Assembly (NCBI GenBank): GCA_025449115.1
Contig: JAHLKC010000021.1
Span: 1 to 64,000 of the forward strand
DNA length: 64,000 bases
Direction: 5' to 3'
Source of the DNA: Chytridium lagenaria
Lineage: Eukaryota > Chytridiomycota > Chytridiomycetes > Chytridiales > Chytridiaceae
The notes below the pieces were generated by a model. That model saw only the letters and a list, made by a program, of their open reading frames with translations, was not told the origin of the DNA and made no database searches. The position numbers were made by a program, and so were the translations under genes. This document shows, piece by piece, positions 11,624 to 22,299 of this stretch. Position 1 is the first letter of the stretch. The number at the start of each line of letters is the position of its first letter.

Positions 11624-13765
11624 TCACAACACGTCCGACGCATCCACGAGTAAATTCACTTTATGCTGCACAACCCGCAACGACACTGGATCGAGTTCCT
11701 TCAGCAACGTCATGATCGCATACAACACGTTTGTCTAAATTTGTCGTTTCAGCACAAGCGGGATAAATTGAAAAAAAAGGGTACCTTTTTCACTGACGCT
11801 GGATCTTTAGGGTCGAATGCAAGTTCTTCAGGAATCAACACTCCTGCATCACGGATTGAATTCTGACAATCGTCTGAAAATGTTTAGAAGGGCCTTTGAA
11901 AAACGCAAACGTATCTACCTCATTCCCCTGTCGATCCAGCCAAGACGGCCTCGTCCCACTACGAGAAGGCGGAATACCCTCCTTCTCCGTTTATCATGCT
12001 TCCGATTCACGACATCCTGAACATCATGTTAAAAAATGGAGATTTGGGCGAGAAGGGAGCTTACTTTATCAGTCCCAAACGGTACCCCACCATGACTACT
12101 GCCATCATCAACCACCTTCCTCAACCGTCCATCGGGCACAACATGCACCCCGTGCACAAACCCCACTCCACACCCACTCAAATGATCCTCCTCGTGCACC
12201 GTGGCAGTCGATACCCCTTTTCCAACTTCTCCATCTCCCCTACAACCACAGGAGTTTCATGATGAGACATGACGTGTTTAATCCGACCTTCAGGTGGCTT
12301 ATGCTCAACATGCACAAGACGCCCGGGACCCGCGATATGATCCTCGAGTGTTGCGATGGGATGGGTGACGCGGTCATTTACAGAGACAACGGGGTAGATG
12401 GAGGAGGATTCGCTGGTGGTGCCTTCACTGCTGACGGGAGAGACGGATACTGGGGAAGGAGGTAACACTATAGGTGTGGATTTCTTTTCCCCTGTCTTGG
12501 ATCGCGTTCTCGTTGGATGACCTTGAATGACCAACCCACTAGTGTCTTTTGGATGTGTCCGATGATTGCGACGCGCGTAAACCTCATCTTCATCGTCATC
12601 CCACGCATTACCAAACCCCATCGCCTCTCCAACGCTCGTCTTAACAGCGGTAGGCATAGGTCGTATCGGTCTTTCATCCACAGCATTGACTGTGAACATC
12701 TTCATCTTCATCTCATCCACTGATCCTCGCTTCTGCTCCTGCACATTAAACCCATCATCAAAAAATCCTTCACTCCTCTCGGGCGGACTCCGTCGTCTTC
12801 GTCTCCCCGCCACAGAAACAGGATCCCCTGGTCCCTCCATATGCGCAATCGCAGCTGCAAGTCTCCTCAACTCCATCTCACTTGTCTGTAAAGCTCGACT
12901 CCCTCTCGACAAAAACGACGTCGGGTCCATATCTCCCACAGCAGCAGTAACAGTGGATGATCGCGCCTTCATATGATTCTGAACAGCCGCAAGTAACTCG
13001 ACATCTCCCCATGATTCTCTCTTCTCATTCCCCCGCTGCGCCCTCTCAATCCGCGCAACACTCACACCCCTATCGTCATTAAAACCACCTTGTCCCCCAT
13101 CCAACCCCCTTAAAAACCGTTTCGCACCATCCATATCCCCAACACTAAATCCGACATCCAGAATCTCAGCCTCCCCTCGATCCACTCTCGTCACATCTTT
13201 ATCATCTAACCGCCTTAACCCCGGAAACAATCTCACCATGACCGCGCGGTAGGGTTTCAGGAGCGCGCAAAAGGGGTTGTCGGCTACCCAGAGATCGGTG
13301 ATGGGGAGATGGAGGAGATGGATGAGTTGAGAGGCTTGGGTGATGGCGTTCTTGCGGAGGTAGAGTTCACGGAGGCTGATAGGGAAAGACTTAGTTTTGT
13401 GGATATTGAGGTTGGGGCAAGTTGGGGAGTGGACGCCTTACGATGTGAGATGCTGGAAGGGGGAAAGGTCTGTGATGCTGTTGACGGCAAAGGAGATGAC
13501 TTGGAGTTGGGGTAAGTTGGAGATGAAACTAACGTCTGTAATGTTCTTAAACGTTGGGTTTAGTTATTGAAGAGATGGGGAGAGTTAAAACCTGGCCCCA
13601 TAGATTGATTGTCTTGATGTGGACTGAAAAGAGAGGATGTCGGTAAGCTTTTTAAAGAGAAAAAGAAAATAGAAACTTTGGCGTTCTCATACCTAGATCT
13701 TTGACTGTAGAGGCGCGGGCTAGGCCTTTGGATTTTGCGAGGATGAGGGTTTCCGTAAGGATCAT
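11624..13765 (-). CDS. CFAP410: Cilia- and flagella-associated protein 410 (LRR protein)
   Basis: Leucine-rich-repeat protein of the cilium base/axoneme (human C21orf2). Exons traced: 13693-13765 (MILTETLILAKSKGLARAST), 13592-13623, 13442-13545, then from 13375 onward. The LRR core reads NLWGQNITDVSFISNLPQLQ, then VISFAVNSITDL, LRELYLRKNAITQ and the capping LPITDLWVADNPF, all aligning to human CFAP410. The last exon (11624-11734) restores the conserved C-terminal helix TNVLYAIMTLLKELDPVSLR; the exon before it ends in FDPKDPASVKK. Between the LRR and this helix lies a linker of about 350 residues, rich in Ser, Arg and Asp, much longer than in the human protein of about 256 residues. Exon borders between 12240 and 11785 are uncertain. 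The gene implies a motile or ciliated life stage. Confidence 0.85.
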
Positions 13766-15261
13766 TGTTGGGTGGGTGTCTTTTAAATTTTATTGAGGGA
13801 CACGCGAAGGTTTTGCTTGGAACTTGGGGGGGGTGAGGGTTGCACCAGTTAACCAAGCTTGAAGATGGCTGAGATGATATTGGGTGGGCCACCGCAAGAG
13901 TCCGATGGAGGAGATGAAGGAAGAAGGAAGGACGGTGAGTGGGTGAGTGAGAGAGAGGTTGGTAAGGTGTGAATGTTTCTTTTTTTTGATCAGTTGAGAG
14001 TGTGAGAAATCAGAGGATAAAGTAGAGTAAAGTGGGTGTGTCGCGCGGATATAATAAATAACTGCAGTGCCTCCCAACCCAAAGGTGTGGTATGTAATGA
14101 GTGGTATGGTGATGAGAAGGCTTCATACCTGTGATTCTATAACGCCGCTGAGGGTGAGATGCCCTTTTGGAAACAGTGTAGATGATGCGCCTATGAATTA
14201 GCCTCTGACCACCTTTTCTCTAAAAAGAATATAAAAAAAGGGAGAGTGGGTATAGAGGGGAATGCGAGGATTGGACATTAGCATGACGGGATGGAATGGA
14301 TGTGGATATAGAGTGTTTGTCAGTTTGTTTAATTATTTATTTTGTTTTGTTTTTAATAATAAATTAAAAAGGCAGACAGCTATTATTACATTTATTAGCT
14401 CGTCGGTGATGGGACTGTGATTGTTCTTGATATGATATCGAATGCTTTAATTTGATTGGAAGAATGATTTTATTATTGTTGTTTTTTAATTTAATTTATT
14501 TTATTATTATTTATTCCAAGGTGCGATTGCGAGTGTTACACTAAATTAGTATTATTAAATAAAAATAATAAATTAATAATATATAAAAAGATCATCATCA
14601 TCATCGATTCATCATCTATTGAGGTAATGAGGTATTAACTATCAGGTATATACCTACTTCAATAGCCAAGCATAAAATAAATAAATAAATTAAATAACAA
14701 AAAAGCAAAGCACAGCAAAGCAAAAGATGGCTTCAAAGTCAAGCCCTGCTTCTCACCTTTTCCATTATTATTCCATATTAATACTAATAATATTAATAAT
14801 AATGATTGACATATGAAGATTACGTAATTACAATGATATGATTGGTTAACTTTTATTTTAATTTATTAAATTATTTAATGAATAATAATAAATTGAATAC
14901 CCCTAAATCTTAATAATAATAAACCCCCATTATTGCTATGTATGTATCAAAATAAAACATTATTAACTTGCAGTATTTACCTAATAAAGTATTTATTAAT
15001 TAATTATTAGGTATTTACCTATTACTTGGTATTTACATACTAAATAAATAAATAAATACATACATACTACATAATAAATAATCGCTCTTATCTCTACCTA
15101 ATGTTTACATTATTATTTATTATTCTCTGCTCTCATTCCCTCCCTCACTACCCAACACTTTACATCACATCACATCACGTAAAACACTACTACTGCCCCA
15201 ACAGAGAGAGACCTGCAAGATACACACAAACGAAGAATACAGCAAAACACTGTAAAAACAA
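13766..15261. other. AT-rich divergent spacer between CFAP410 and the PH-domain gene
   Basis: About 1.5 kb of very AT-rich sequence from roughly 14300 onward, with TTATTA, AAATAAAT and ATC microsatellites (for example ATCATC near 14592) and a short CACAT repeat near 15165. It separates two divergently transcribed genes and should contain both promoters. Open frames at 13790-14077 on the minus strand look like upstream leader sequence, not a gene. Confidence 0.55.
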
Positions 15262-17936
15262 ATGAAGAAACTCACTTCGGTTGACTCGGCCGTCTCTCTT
15301 CACTCTCACTTTGCTTCTTCCTTCTCTACTACCTCTCCACCTCATCCTTACCCTTCCTCTTCTTCTTCTTCTTCTACTTCCCCCACTTCTCCCACTTTTC
15401 CCATTGTTACTGGTGCTGCTGCTGCTGCGGGTACTACTGCTGCTCACCACCACCACCACCACCACCACCAAAATCAGGTCTTGCTGCCGCAGCAGCATCA
15501 CTCTCCCGTCACGTCAACATCAATGCATTCACTTGCTGATCAACAGCCACATCAGCAGCCCTTGCTCGTGCGCAGCAACACTACAAGCTCTGCTTCTCGA
15601 TTAAGAGCTTCTTCTTCTTCTCTTCTTCTCCATCCATGCACCCTCCAACTCGACTCGTCATGAAATCCTCAGCGTCAAACTTGCATGACATGACCCTAGG
15701 GTGCGTTGCTCTTGTCTCTTCTTTCTCATTCCATTCCATTCCATTCCAATTTAATTTAAATTGACACCTTCGGCTTCACCTTCCCACAATTACCTCACTG
15801 ACGAACATGGGCTTCATTCTATTTATTTATTTATTTATTTATTTATTTATTGATAATTTTTTCTGAGACCCGCGTTTGTTTGTTTGATAAGGAAATTGGT
15901 TTTTAAAAAAAACACACCCAAGCAAAATGCAGTCACTAAACTAGAACACCCCCTCTGTATTTGTTTATTAGGTCAGCAGCAGCAGTTGGAGTAGCATCAG
16001 GTCTCACCCCCAACGACGGTGATCCCAACGTCTTGCACTCTCTGCAAGAACTTCACAACACCTTAATCAACCTCGTCGAGAACGGTATGAAAAAGGAGCA
16101 GACCTGGAATGGCTATCCAAAGAGAGCTTCCACAACGAGCGGTCATTCAGCTGCTGCCTCTAATCTCCACATGAACATTGACTCGATTCTTGAAGAAATT
16201 GATGACTCGCTCAACGAAATCAGTGTCCTACAGACTACCCTGCCACCCACACCCATATCACCAAGAGCACCCGTTTCAAGCCAAGATGCATTCTTGATCC
16301 CAAGTGCAAGGCCAAGATCAAACTCGGCAAGTGCTGGCAAGGGCAGCACTGCTGCTTCTTATGAACGCGTCCCTGAAAATCCCATGCTCACCCCGACGAG
16401 TCCCGTCAAGCACACCTTTGGAACGATCTGGGCACGCTCATGGCTACCACCGGTACGTACTTTGGCAATGTTGAGCACCTTGCTCCCCGTACCTCGCGCG
16501 ATGATCCCATCCGTTGGTCCTCTGTCTTCATCCTCGTTCACGGTCAAACTATCCATATCTTTCCCGGCCAACACAAACCCACCGATCTTCCCCTTCAGTC
16601 GATCCGTATTAGTGGAGACGATCAAACCCAAGCCACACATAGCGGCCGAAGTCTTTTCGTCATTCGAACAGGCGCTCCTCCATCGGGAGTGCGGTGGGTG
16701 TTTAGAGCAAGCTCTGACGACGAAGCCGACGCGTGGACCGCCATCCTCAGCGCATCCGTGCAAATGGCCAAGGCTCAATACGCTGTCCTCAAGGTCAATG
16801 CCACCGTCCAAGGTTCTTTTGACCCACCACAAGAAATGTCACCGTACGCCATGGACGCTCCGCCAGCCACCTTTCACAAGAGAACAACATCACAACACGA
16901 CTTGAGCCACCATCGCAGGCATGTTGTGCCTAACCCCATTAGCGTTGACCAACAGCACCAACGCGCCGCCGGAGTCACTCACATCAACATTGATCCGCGA
17001 TGGAACCGTTCCCTCACCCCAGCCTCCGTCTCCGACTCTTCTCCATCACCCTACCCTTCCCCAGCCCCAAACCAACCTCTCCCGCCCCATCCCCAATACC
17101 ACCATCTTCCCCCCTTCCCCGCTTCCTTTTCCCAAAAGCCTATTCATCCCCCCATTCAAGTACATGCAACCTTGGACGACACCGACCTCCCACCTCAAAC
17201 CCCGGGCGTCTTCCGTTCACGTCGAAACTCTGATTCTGATCTCAGCCGCATCTCCCTCTCCCTGGACCGTCCAACCCCGTCTCGTAAACCCTCCTTCCGC
17301 TTCAACCTTTCGTCAAAGCGCGATCCCTCCATCCACTCAGACTCTTCAAGCTCCAAACGCAGCTCCTTTAAAATCCAAAAACTCCTCAACATATCCTCTG
17401 GCGGCGCTCCCAATTCCCGCACCCATGTTTACCTCGTTCGCGGCGGCGCACGTCAACCAGGCGGTCTTCCTTCCTCCACCAACGACCCCGCCACCACTAC
17501 CACCTTCACCCATGAACGTTCCCTCAGCCTCGGCAGTGCTGAAACCGATCGCGCCTCCATCTCCTCCGACTCCACCAACCGATCCACCTCCTCTTCCATC
17601 CTCCGCGTCGTTCCCTCCACCCGTCCCTCCACCACAACCGCAGCAGCTCAAGTCGTTGTCCTGGCGCAATTCGCCGAGTTCCCCGTGGAGGCCCCCAAGG
17701 CACCGCCAAAGGCTGAAAAGGCTAAAGTCTTTATGGTCAGAGGTGGGAGTCAGTTTAGGGCCGCGCCGAATGCCAATCGACTCGTCAAGATCACGGTGAA
17801 TGCGAATCCGGTTGTGGGTAGGGCGTTGGCGGAGGAGGGGTTGCCTTTGTCGCCGCCTGCTTCACCGCCTGAGGGGGGGAATGGAGGGAAAAAGGTTTTT
17901 TTGGTTAGAACCGCCCAGAAGAAGACAGTGGCGTGA
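15262..17936 (+). CDS. PH-domain protein with C-terminal KVF[LM]VR repeats
   Basis: Unnamed signalling-type protein. Exon 1 (from 15262) is Ser/Thr/Pro-rich with a run of eight His (about 15445-15470); a CT-rich microsatellite at about 15610-15630 leaves the frame uncertain before a likely donor at about 15702. Exon 2 starts near 15971 and has a helical stretch HSLQELHNTLINLVENGM. The PH domain (about 16450-16780) shows RWSSVFILVHGQTIHIFP, RISGDDQTQATHSGRS and the C-terminal helix Trp in DEADAWTAIL. The frame changes between 16400 and 16450, just before the PH domain; a missed intron or indel. A long Pro/Ser-rich tail carries three copies of a short motif: HVYLVRGG (17425), KVFMVRGG (17724) and KVFLVRT (about 17892). 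The start is the first Met in the open frame. Phosphoinositide binding is plausible but not shown. Confidence 0.65.
15815..15852. repeat. ATTT tetranucleotide repeat
   Basis: About eight ATTT units in the first intron of the PH-domain gene, flanked by T-rich sequence. Typical of the simple repeats found in all spacers of this window. Confidence 0.85.
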
Positions 17937-18518
17937 AGCATGACCAACTTTCTTTGTGGGTTTGAACAACAAAAAAAGAGAGAGGCTCTTGTTCTCTTTT
18001 ATGCGCGTGTCTTTTTTATTTTTGTCTTTTGTCTTTTCTCTCCAGTACACCTCCTTACTCTACCAATTAAGATTTTCTGTTTCTTTCTATCTGTTCTTCA
18101 TATCAGTCCTTATCTCTCTGTCATTATTCTGTCAACTCTTTTTATCTGTACATACATTATATATTTTGTCCCTTTCATGCCTTTTTTCATTTTTGTAGTC
18201 GAACCTCATTTGATACTTTCCGTAAATATGTTGAAAGGAGTTTGTTTCGTGAGAATGAGAATGGCCCCGCGTCCAAGCTATTACGTTTTATGCAAAAAAA
18301 ATAAAATAGGAAAGAGAATTTATGAGTCGTTAAATTATCTGAAGCGAGCTTTTTAGCTTTTATACATTTCTCAAGAAAAACCGAAGCCCCAAAAAGACTG
18401 AGAATTTATCACGCAGTTTTTATTGACTCGTGAATATTTTCAGTGACTGTTGATATTAAATTGCAAGAAAACACAACGTCATCTTTGATATTTACACATA
18501 CTTTTATTTCTTTTTTTT
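17937..18518. other. T-rich convergent 3' flank of PH-domain gene and GPATCH11
   Basis: Between two convergent stop codons. The first 350 bp after the PH-domain stop are T/C-rich on the sense strand, suggesting a long U-rich 3' UTR. No gene is supported; short frames here are Phe/Leu-rich shadows of the T-runs. Confidence 0.5.
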
Positions 18519-19579
18519 CTAATCATCATGATCATCCTTCCATTCACCAGGACAATATTGCGTCAACTCTGCCTCATCCTTGAACCTATCCCCACACCAC
18601 AAACAATAAAAATACATGGTCCGCAAATACCGTACAACCTCCAACAACTCCCTCCTCAACTTCACATCAGGCTCCTCCTGAATCTACTCCAAAAAAAAAG
18701 AGTCAATCATCGCCACAAACCATTAAAAAACCAAAAAAGATAAAAAGCACCAAACCTCCTCAACCTCCTCCTCCACCACCTCCACAACCTCCGTCCCCTC
18801 TTCTCCCCCCTCCTTTTTCTTCTCCTCAATCCACATCCCATGCCGTTCCCTCCCCGCACCTTCATCCAAAGTCTGCACCGTCCGTCTCGCCCGATACAAC
18901 TCCCCCGTCATCCTCTTCACCTCCTGTCGTCGTATCACGCTCGTCCGGAAATCGGATTCAGGAAGCTCTTTGAGGCGTTTTGACGGTTGGTCGTCGTCGT
19001 TGGTGAGTGGTGGGGAACGCGTTGATAGCGTCAGGCCGGCGCGTTTATCTATTTAAAAATGGGGTTATTTTTCTTTAATTATAAAACTGTGGAGCCGCAG
19101 TTTACTTAATGTGGGAGCTTTATAGGTGAAAGAGAATATACTCGCCTGTTCTCATTGTAATGGATAAAGGTTCTAACAACCTTTCCCCAGTTTCTTTCCC
19201 TTCCCCTTCTTTCCCCAACGCCATCCCCTTTCTACCTCCCCCCAAAAAAGCAAGAGAAAACCATTACCCAAATAAAAACAAAAAAAAAAAAAAACCAAAC
19301 CCAGTCCATGACATAAAAAAAAGAGCGACTCACTTGAAACCCCATCTTTGCCAATAACCTAAACCCTTTATTCTCCTCTCCAAGACTCTCACTCAACCCC
19401 GTCTCCCTCTTCTCCTTCTCTCGCTCCCGCAACGACTTGACCGTCCCCTTTTGTTTGCCTTGCTCTATCTCTCGTTTGCGTTTTTCGCTGTAGGTTTGGG
19501 GACCGCGGGGGGTGGGGGTCGTGGTTTGGGTGGAAAGGAAGGTGAGGGACATGTAGTCATCTTCGTCATTGTCAGCCAT
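18519..19579 (-). CDS. GPATCH11: G-patch domain-containing protein 11
   Basis: Nuclear G-patch protein (CCDC75), expected to activate a DEAH-box helicase in RNA processing. Exon 1 (19579 to about 19336): MADNDEDDYMSLTFLS, a basic coiled coil (RKREIEQGKQKG, LREREKEKRETGLSESL), then the G-patch start ENKGFRLLAKMGF. Exon 2 (about 19220-19146): GMALGKEGEGKETGERLLEP and LSITMRTG, the Gly-rich G-patch core. Exon 3 (about 19050-18770): KRAGLTLSTR, then a helical acidic region. Exon 4 (about 18685-18519): VRYLRTMYFYCLWCGDRF, then YCPGEW, the CWC...C zinc-like C-terminus conserved in animal GPATCH11. The intron after exon 2 starts with GC (19145), not GT. Exon 1 and exon 2 are one base out of phase, best explained by an indel in the G-runs near 19210-19225. 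All domains match human GPATCH11 in order. Confidence 0.83.
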
Positions 19580-19920
19580 GCGTACGATAAATGATGTTGC
19601 AGAATTTGTCAGGATTTTTTTTTGCTGAGAACCTTGGGTATATAAGCAATCGTTTGTTTGTTTTCTTTGGTGATTTTAAGTCAAGACTTTTTTCAATAAG
19701 AATCACCCGCAAAACGACAGAACAATGTTGTTCATGAATACCAACGCAATATTTTACCCCCAAAAAAAGAAAAAAAAGGAACAGGTTAACATGAGAGAGC
19801 TACCATAATGAACCCAATTACGGGGTTTTCCAGAATAAAGCCTATTCCAATACCTGACAACAAGGTAGGAGGTATTAAAACAAGAAAAAGAAAAACTTTA
19901 TGAAGCAGATAACGCATTAT
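19580..19920. other. Short spacer upstream of GPATCH11
   Basis: About 340 bp between GPATCH11 start and the stop of the next minus-strand gene. It holds the GPATCH11 promoter region and A-rich runs near 19765. No gene is seen. Confidence 0.5.
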
Positions 19921-21786
19921 TCATGTAGACGCCGTTGCAGCCATAGCAGGGTATTGTCCAAAGTAAAGCACTACATAAAAATCAGCAAAACAGAATTCAA
20001 CAGACTTTTCGTCAATTGCAATAAATGGAAAAGAAATCCACATCATACCAGGCATTCCTGCAACGCTCCCAAAATCCAACCCCATCCTCGCCGCATTCAT
20101 CAACAAACACATGGCCACCTGATACCCAATCTGCACTGGCAGTTTCTGGAAATTCAAAACAAGCCCTCCAAGCGCCATCAACGTTAGATCGGGGTTGTTG
20201 TAGAACAAATGGCCAATGTTTGATGAACCCGTAGAATGTGCCCATGTAGGAGATGAAATAGACGATGAAGGAGGTGCGAGGGCCAATGTAGCGTTTAAAC
20301 TAACAAGATTAGAATGGAAAGTTTGGGAAAGATGAAGGGATACTTTGAGTGTTTGAAGGAACACGGCGATGGTGGTGGCGAAGCTTGAGAACACAAGGAT
20401 ATGATGAATGTAGTAAGTTTCCGATTCCGTGATTCTGTTGAGGAACCGCGCGTAATTCAAGAAGTAACCAATGTAGTGTTTCGCCCAAATGTAAAACGCT
20501 TTTGTCACGTAGGTGGCGATCGTGAAGAAGAGGTGGTTTTTCCTGTGAGATGGTTTTGGGTTTGTTTTTTTGTAAGCTTTCAAAATGAAAGGTTGTGGGT
20601 GTTTACTCTGTTCGGTTCTTTGAGTTGTCGGCGGAATCACGGAACGACGTTTGGGCCACTTTTGACGGATGACGTATGGAAAGAAGACAAAGATTTGCTC
20701 AATTAGAACGGAACCGGATATGTACTTGAAGAAGGTGTCGTCGTAATATATCCACTTAATAATGTTAGAGAGAATGCCAATACAGCACGCAAAGATCACC
20801 TGATAAAACAAAATCATTGCATAGAAGGAATTCTCAATGATAAAGGGATACGATAGAATTGATTTATCTCCAAAGTATCCTACATATTTCGACCGTTATA
20901 AAATGTAAGCAAAGAAAAGAAAAGGGTTACCTCCATCCTTTTTCGCTTTGGGGAGAAAGGTGAATGTGTAGATGGCATTCACGCTCTGAAAAACACCTAA
21001 AGCCGGAAGTGCCCATATCACAAATGAATTCTTGAACGCCTCGTAATCCGTAAAGTACGTGTAAAACGACCAAGCGTACATTAATAAAAACGCCAGGCCA
21101 CCCACTCTATGTACAAGAAACTGTCGAAATCAAAAAATCGATTGACAAGCATTAGCTTGTGGAGGAAGGAATGCATGCTCTCACCTTGCTGGAAAAGAAG
21201 AGCTTGTAGAGGAAGATGAGTTGACGAAAAGGGGTGATGGACTTGTAGCCTGGGGTAAAGGGTCAGTGGCCCTGAATTCGAAAAGCCTCTTTGCAGTACA
21301 AATTGCAGGGGAGAAAGACTTGCTTGCCCACACGCGAGCTGCATAGTTCCCAAGCAATTGGACGACATTCATGGCTCGCTAGCTCTAAACGCGGCATCAT
21401 TCACATCCTGCATGATCTCTCATCACGTCCTCTCTCCAGGTCCCACTTGGAAGATGATCGCCAAAAAGCGTCAGATTGTGAAGCGGCGGAAAGACGCCGC
21501 CACGCGGAAACGCCATCCATTTACGATTTTCGGATCCCAATATTCTCTATCCGTCTTTCCCATGCATGCCACATTCTTCCGGAAGCTTCCTTTTCATACC
21601 CAAGCTACTGAAAACGCCAAAACATTCCCACTTGGTAAATTGGTGAACACCTCCATCCTCACCTGATTTCGCATCCTCAAATCTCTCATCATATTTTAAG
21701 GCCTCTGTGACATTGATGGCGTCTTCAGCTGGCAGCTCCTCCATAAAGTGAGGATTAGAGTTTCCATCGACCTCTCTTGGAGTCAT
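19921..21786 (-). CDS. Conserved-looking multi-pass membrane protein, family not recognised
   Basis: I do not recognise this family. The likely first exon (21786 to about 21666, MTPREVDGNSNPHFMEELPA) is cytosolic-looking and joins, in phase, GYKSITPFRQLIFLYKLFFS at about 21256. Then follow hydrophobic segments: GGLAFLLMYAWSFYTYF, FVIWALPALGVFQSVNAIYT, MILFYQVIFACCIGILSNII, FISYMGTFYGFI and others, about seven or eight in total. Polar landmarks between them are YFGDKSILSYPFIIEN, WAKHYIGYFLNYARFLNRI and FKRYIGPRTSFIVY, which look like constrained loops. A one-base slip lies at a TTT run at about 20219 (between GTFYGFI and NIGHLFYNNP). The last about 30 codons before 19921 may include an unrecognised intron. 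No catalytic motif or signal peptide is obvious. An eight-helix, loop-conserved enzyme or transporter is possible. Confidence 0.55.
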
Positions 21787-22299
21787 CTTTTGAAAAAAGA
21801 AAGAAAGTGGCGACGGATGATGAGAAATTACAACAACGTCATATTAATATGTAGTGATCCTATACAGAAAATACTTTTTTTCCATTGGACGATTTCCTGC
21901 TGGAAGGCGTCAGATCAATGGACTCCGCTTTGCCCATCCGAATTTGGGGATGCTTGTCAATGTGGTGCTCCAGTTCCACGCCTTGTCGCATCATTATTGC
22001 TTTTCTGTTAAAGTCCCGTTCTCTCATTTCATAGGGGATGCTTGCTCAAACGATACCGTCTGCTACGGGAATGCATGCATGCCAGGGAAAGGACGTGTGA
22101 AACTTCCTTACATCACCCTTTCAGCCTCCTTTTCGTTTTTTGTTTCTTCTATGGCGCGGTCAATCGTCCAAAAAGCTCGCCAAACTTGTGCATGCCACAC
22201 TCCTCAACATAAGAATGTGATTGAGGCACCGTCGTCTGTGGCTGCACACGCAAATCCCATCCAAATGAATGCATTCACAAGAATTCGCTTGACCCCATC
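21787..22299. promoter_or_regulatory. Divergent spacer between the membrane-protein gene and MscL
   Basis: About 510 bp between divergent start codons. Short open frames exist on the plus strand but show no protein-like pattern. Promoters for both genes should lie here. The MscL start could also lie further upstream. Confidence 0.4.

Noticed and set aside
13790..14077. Minus-strand open frame upstream of CFAP410
   Set aside because: Does not join CFAP410 in frame and the homologous start is at 13765; likely leader sequence.
13996..15180. AT-rich block as a centromere or origin
   Set aside because: Only AT richness and microsatellites support it; no larger repeat or conserved element is visible.
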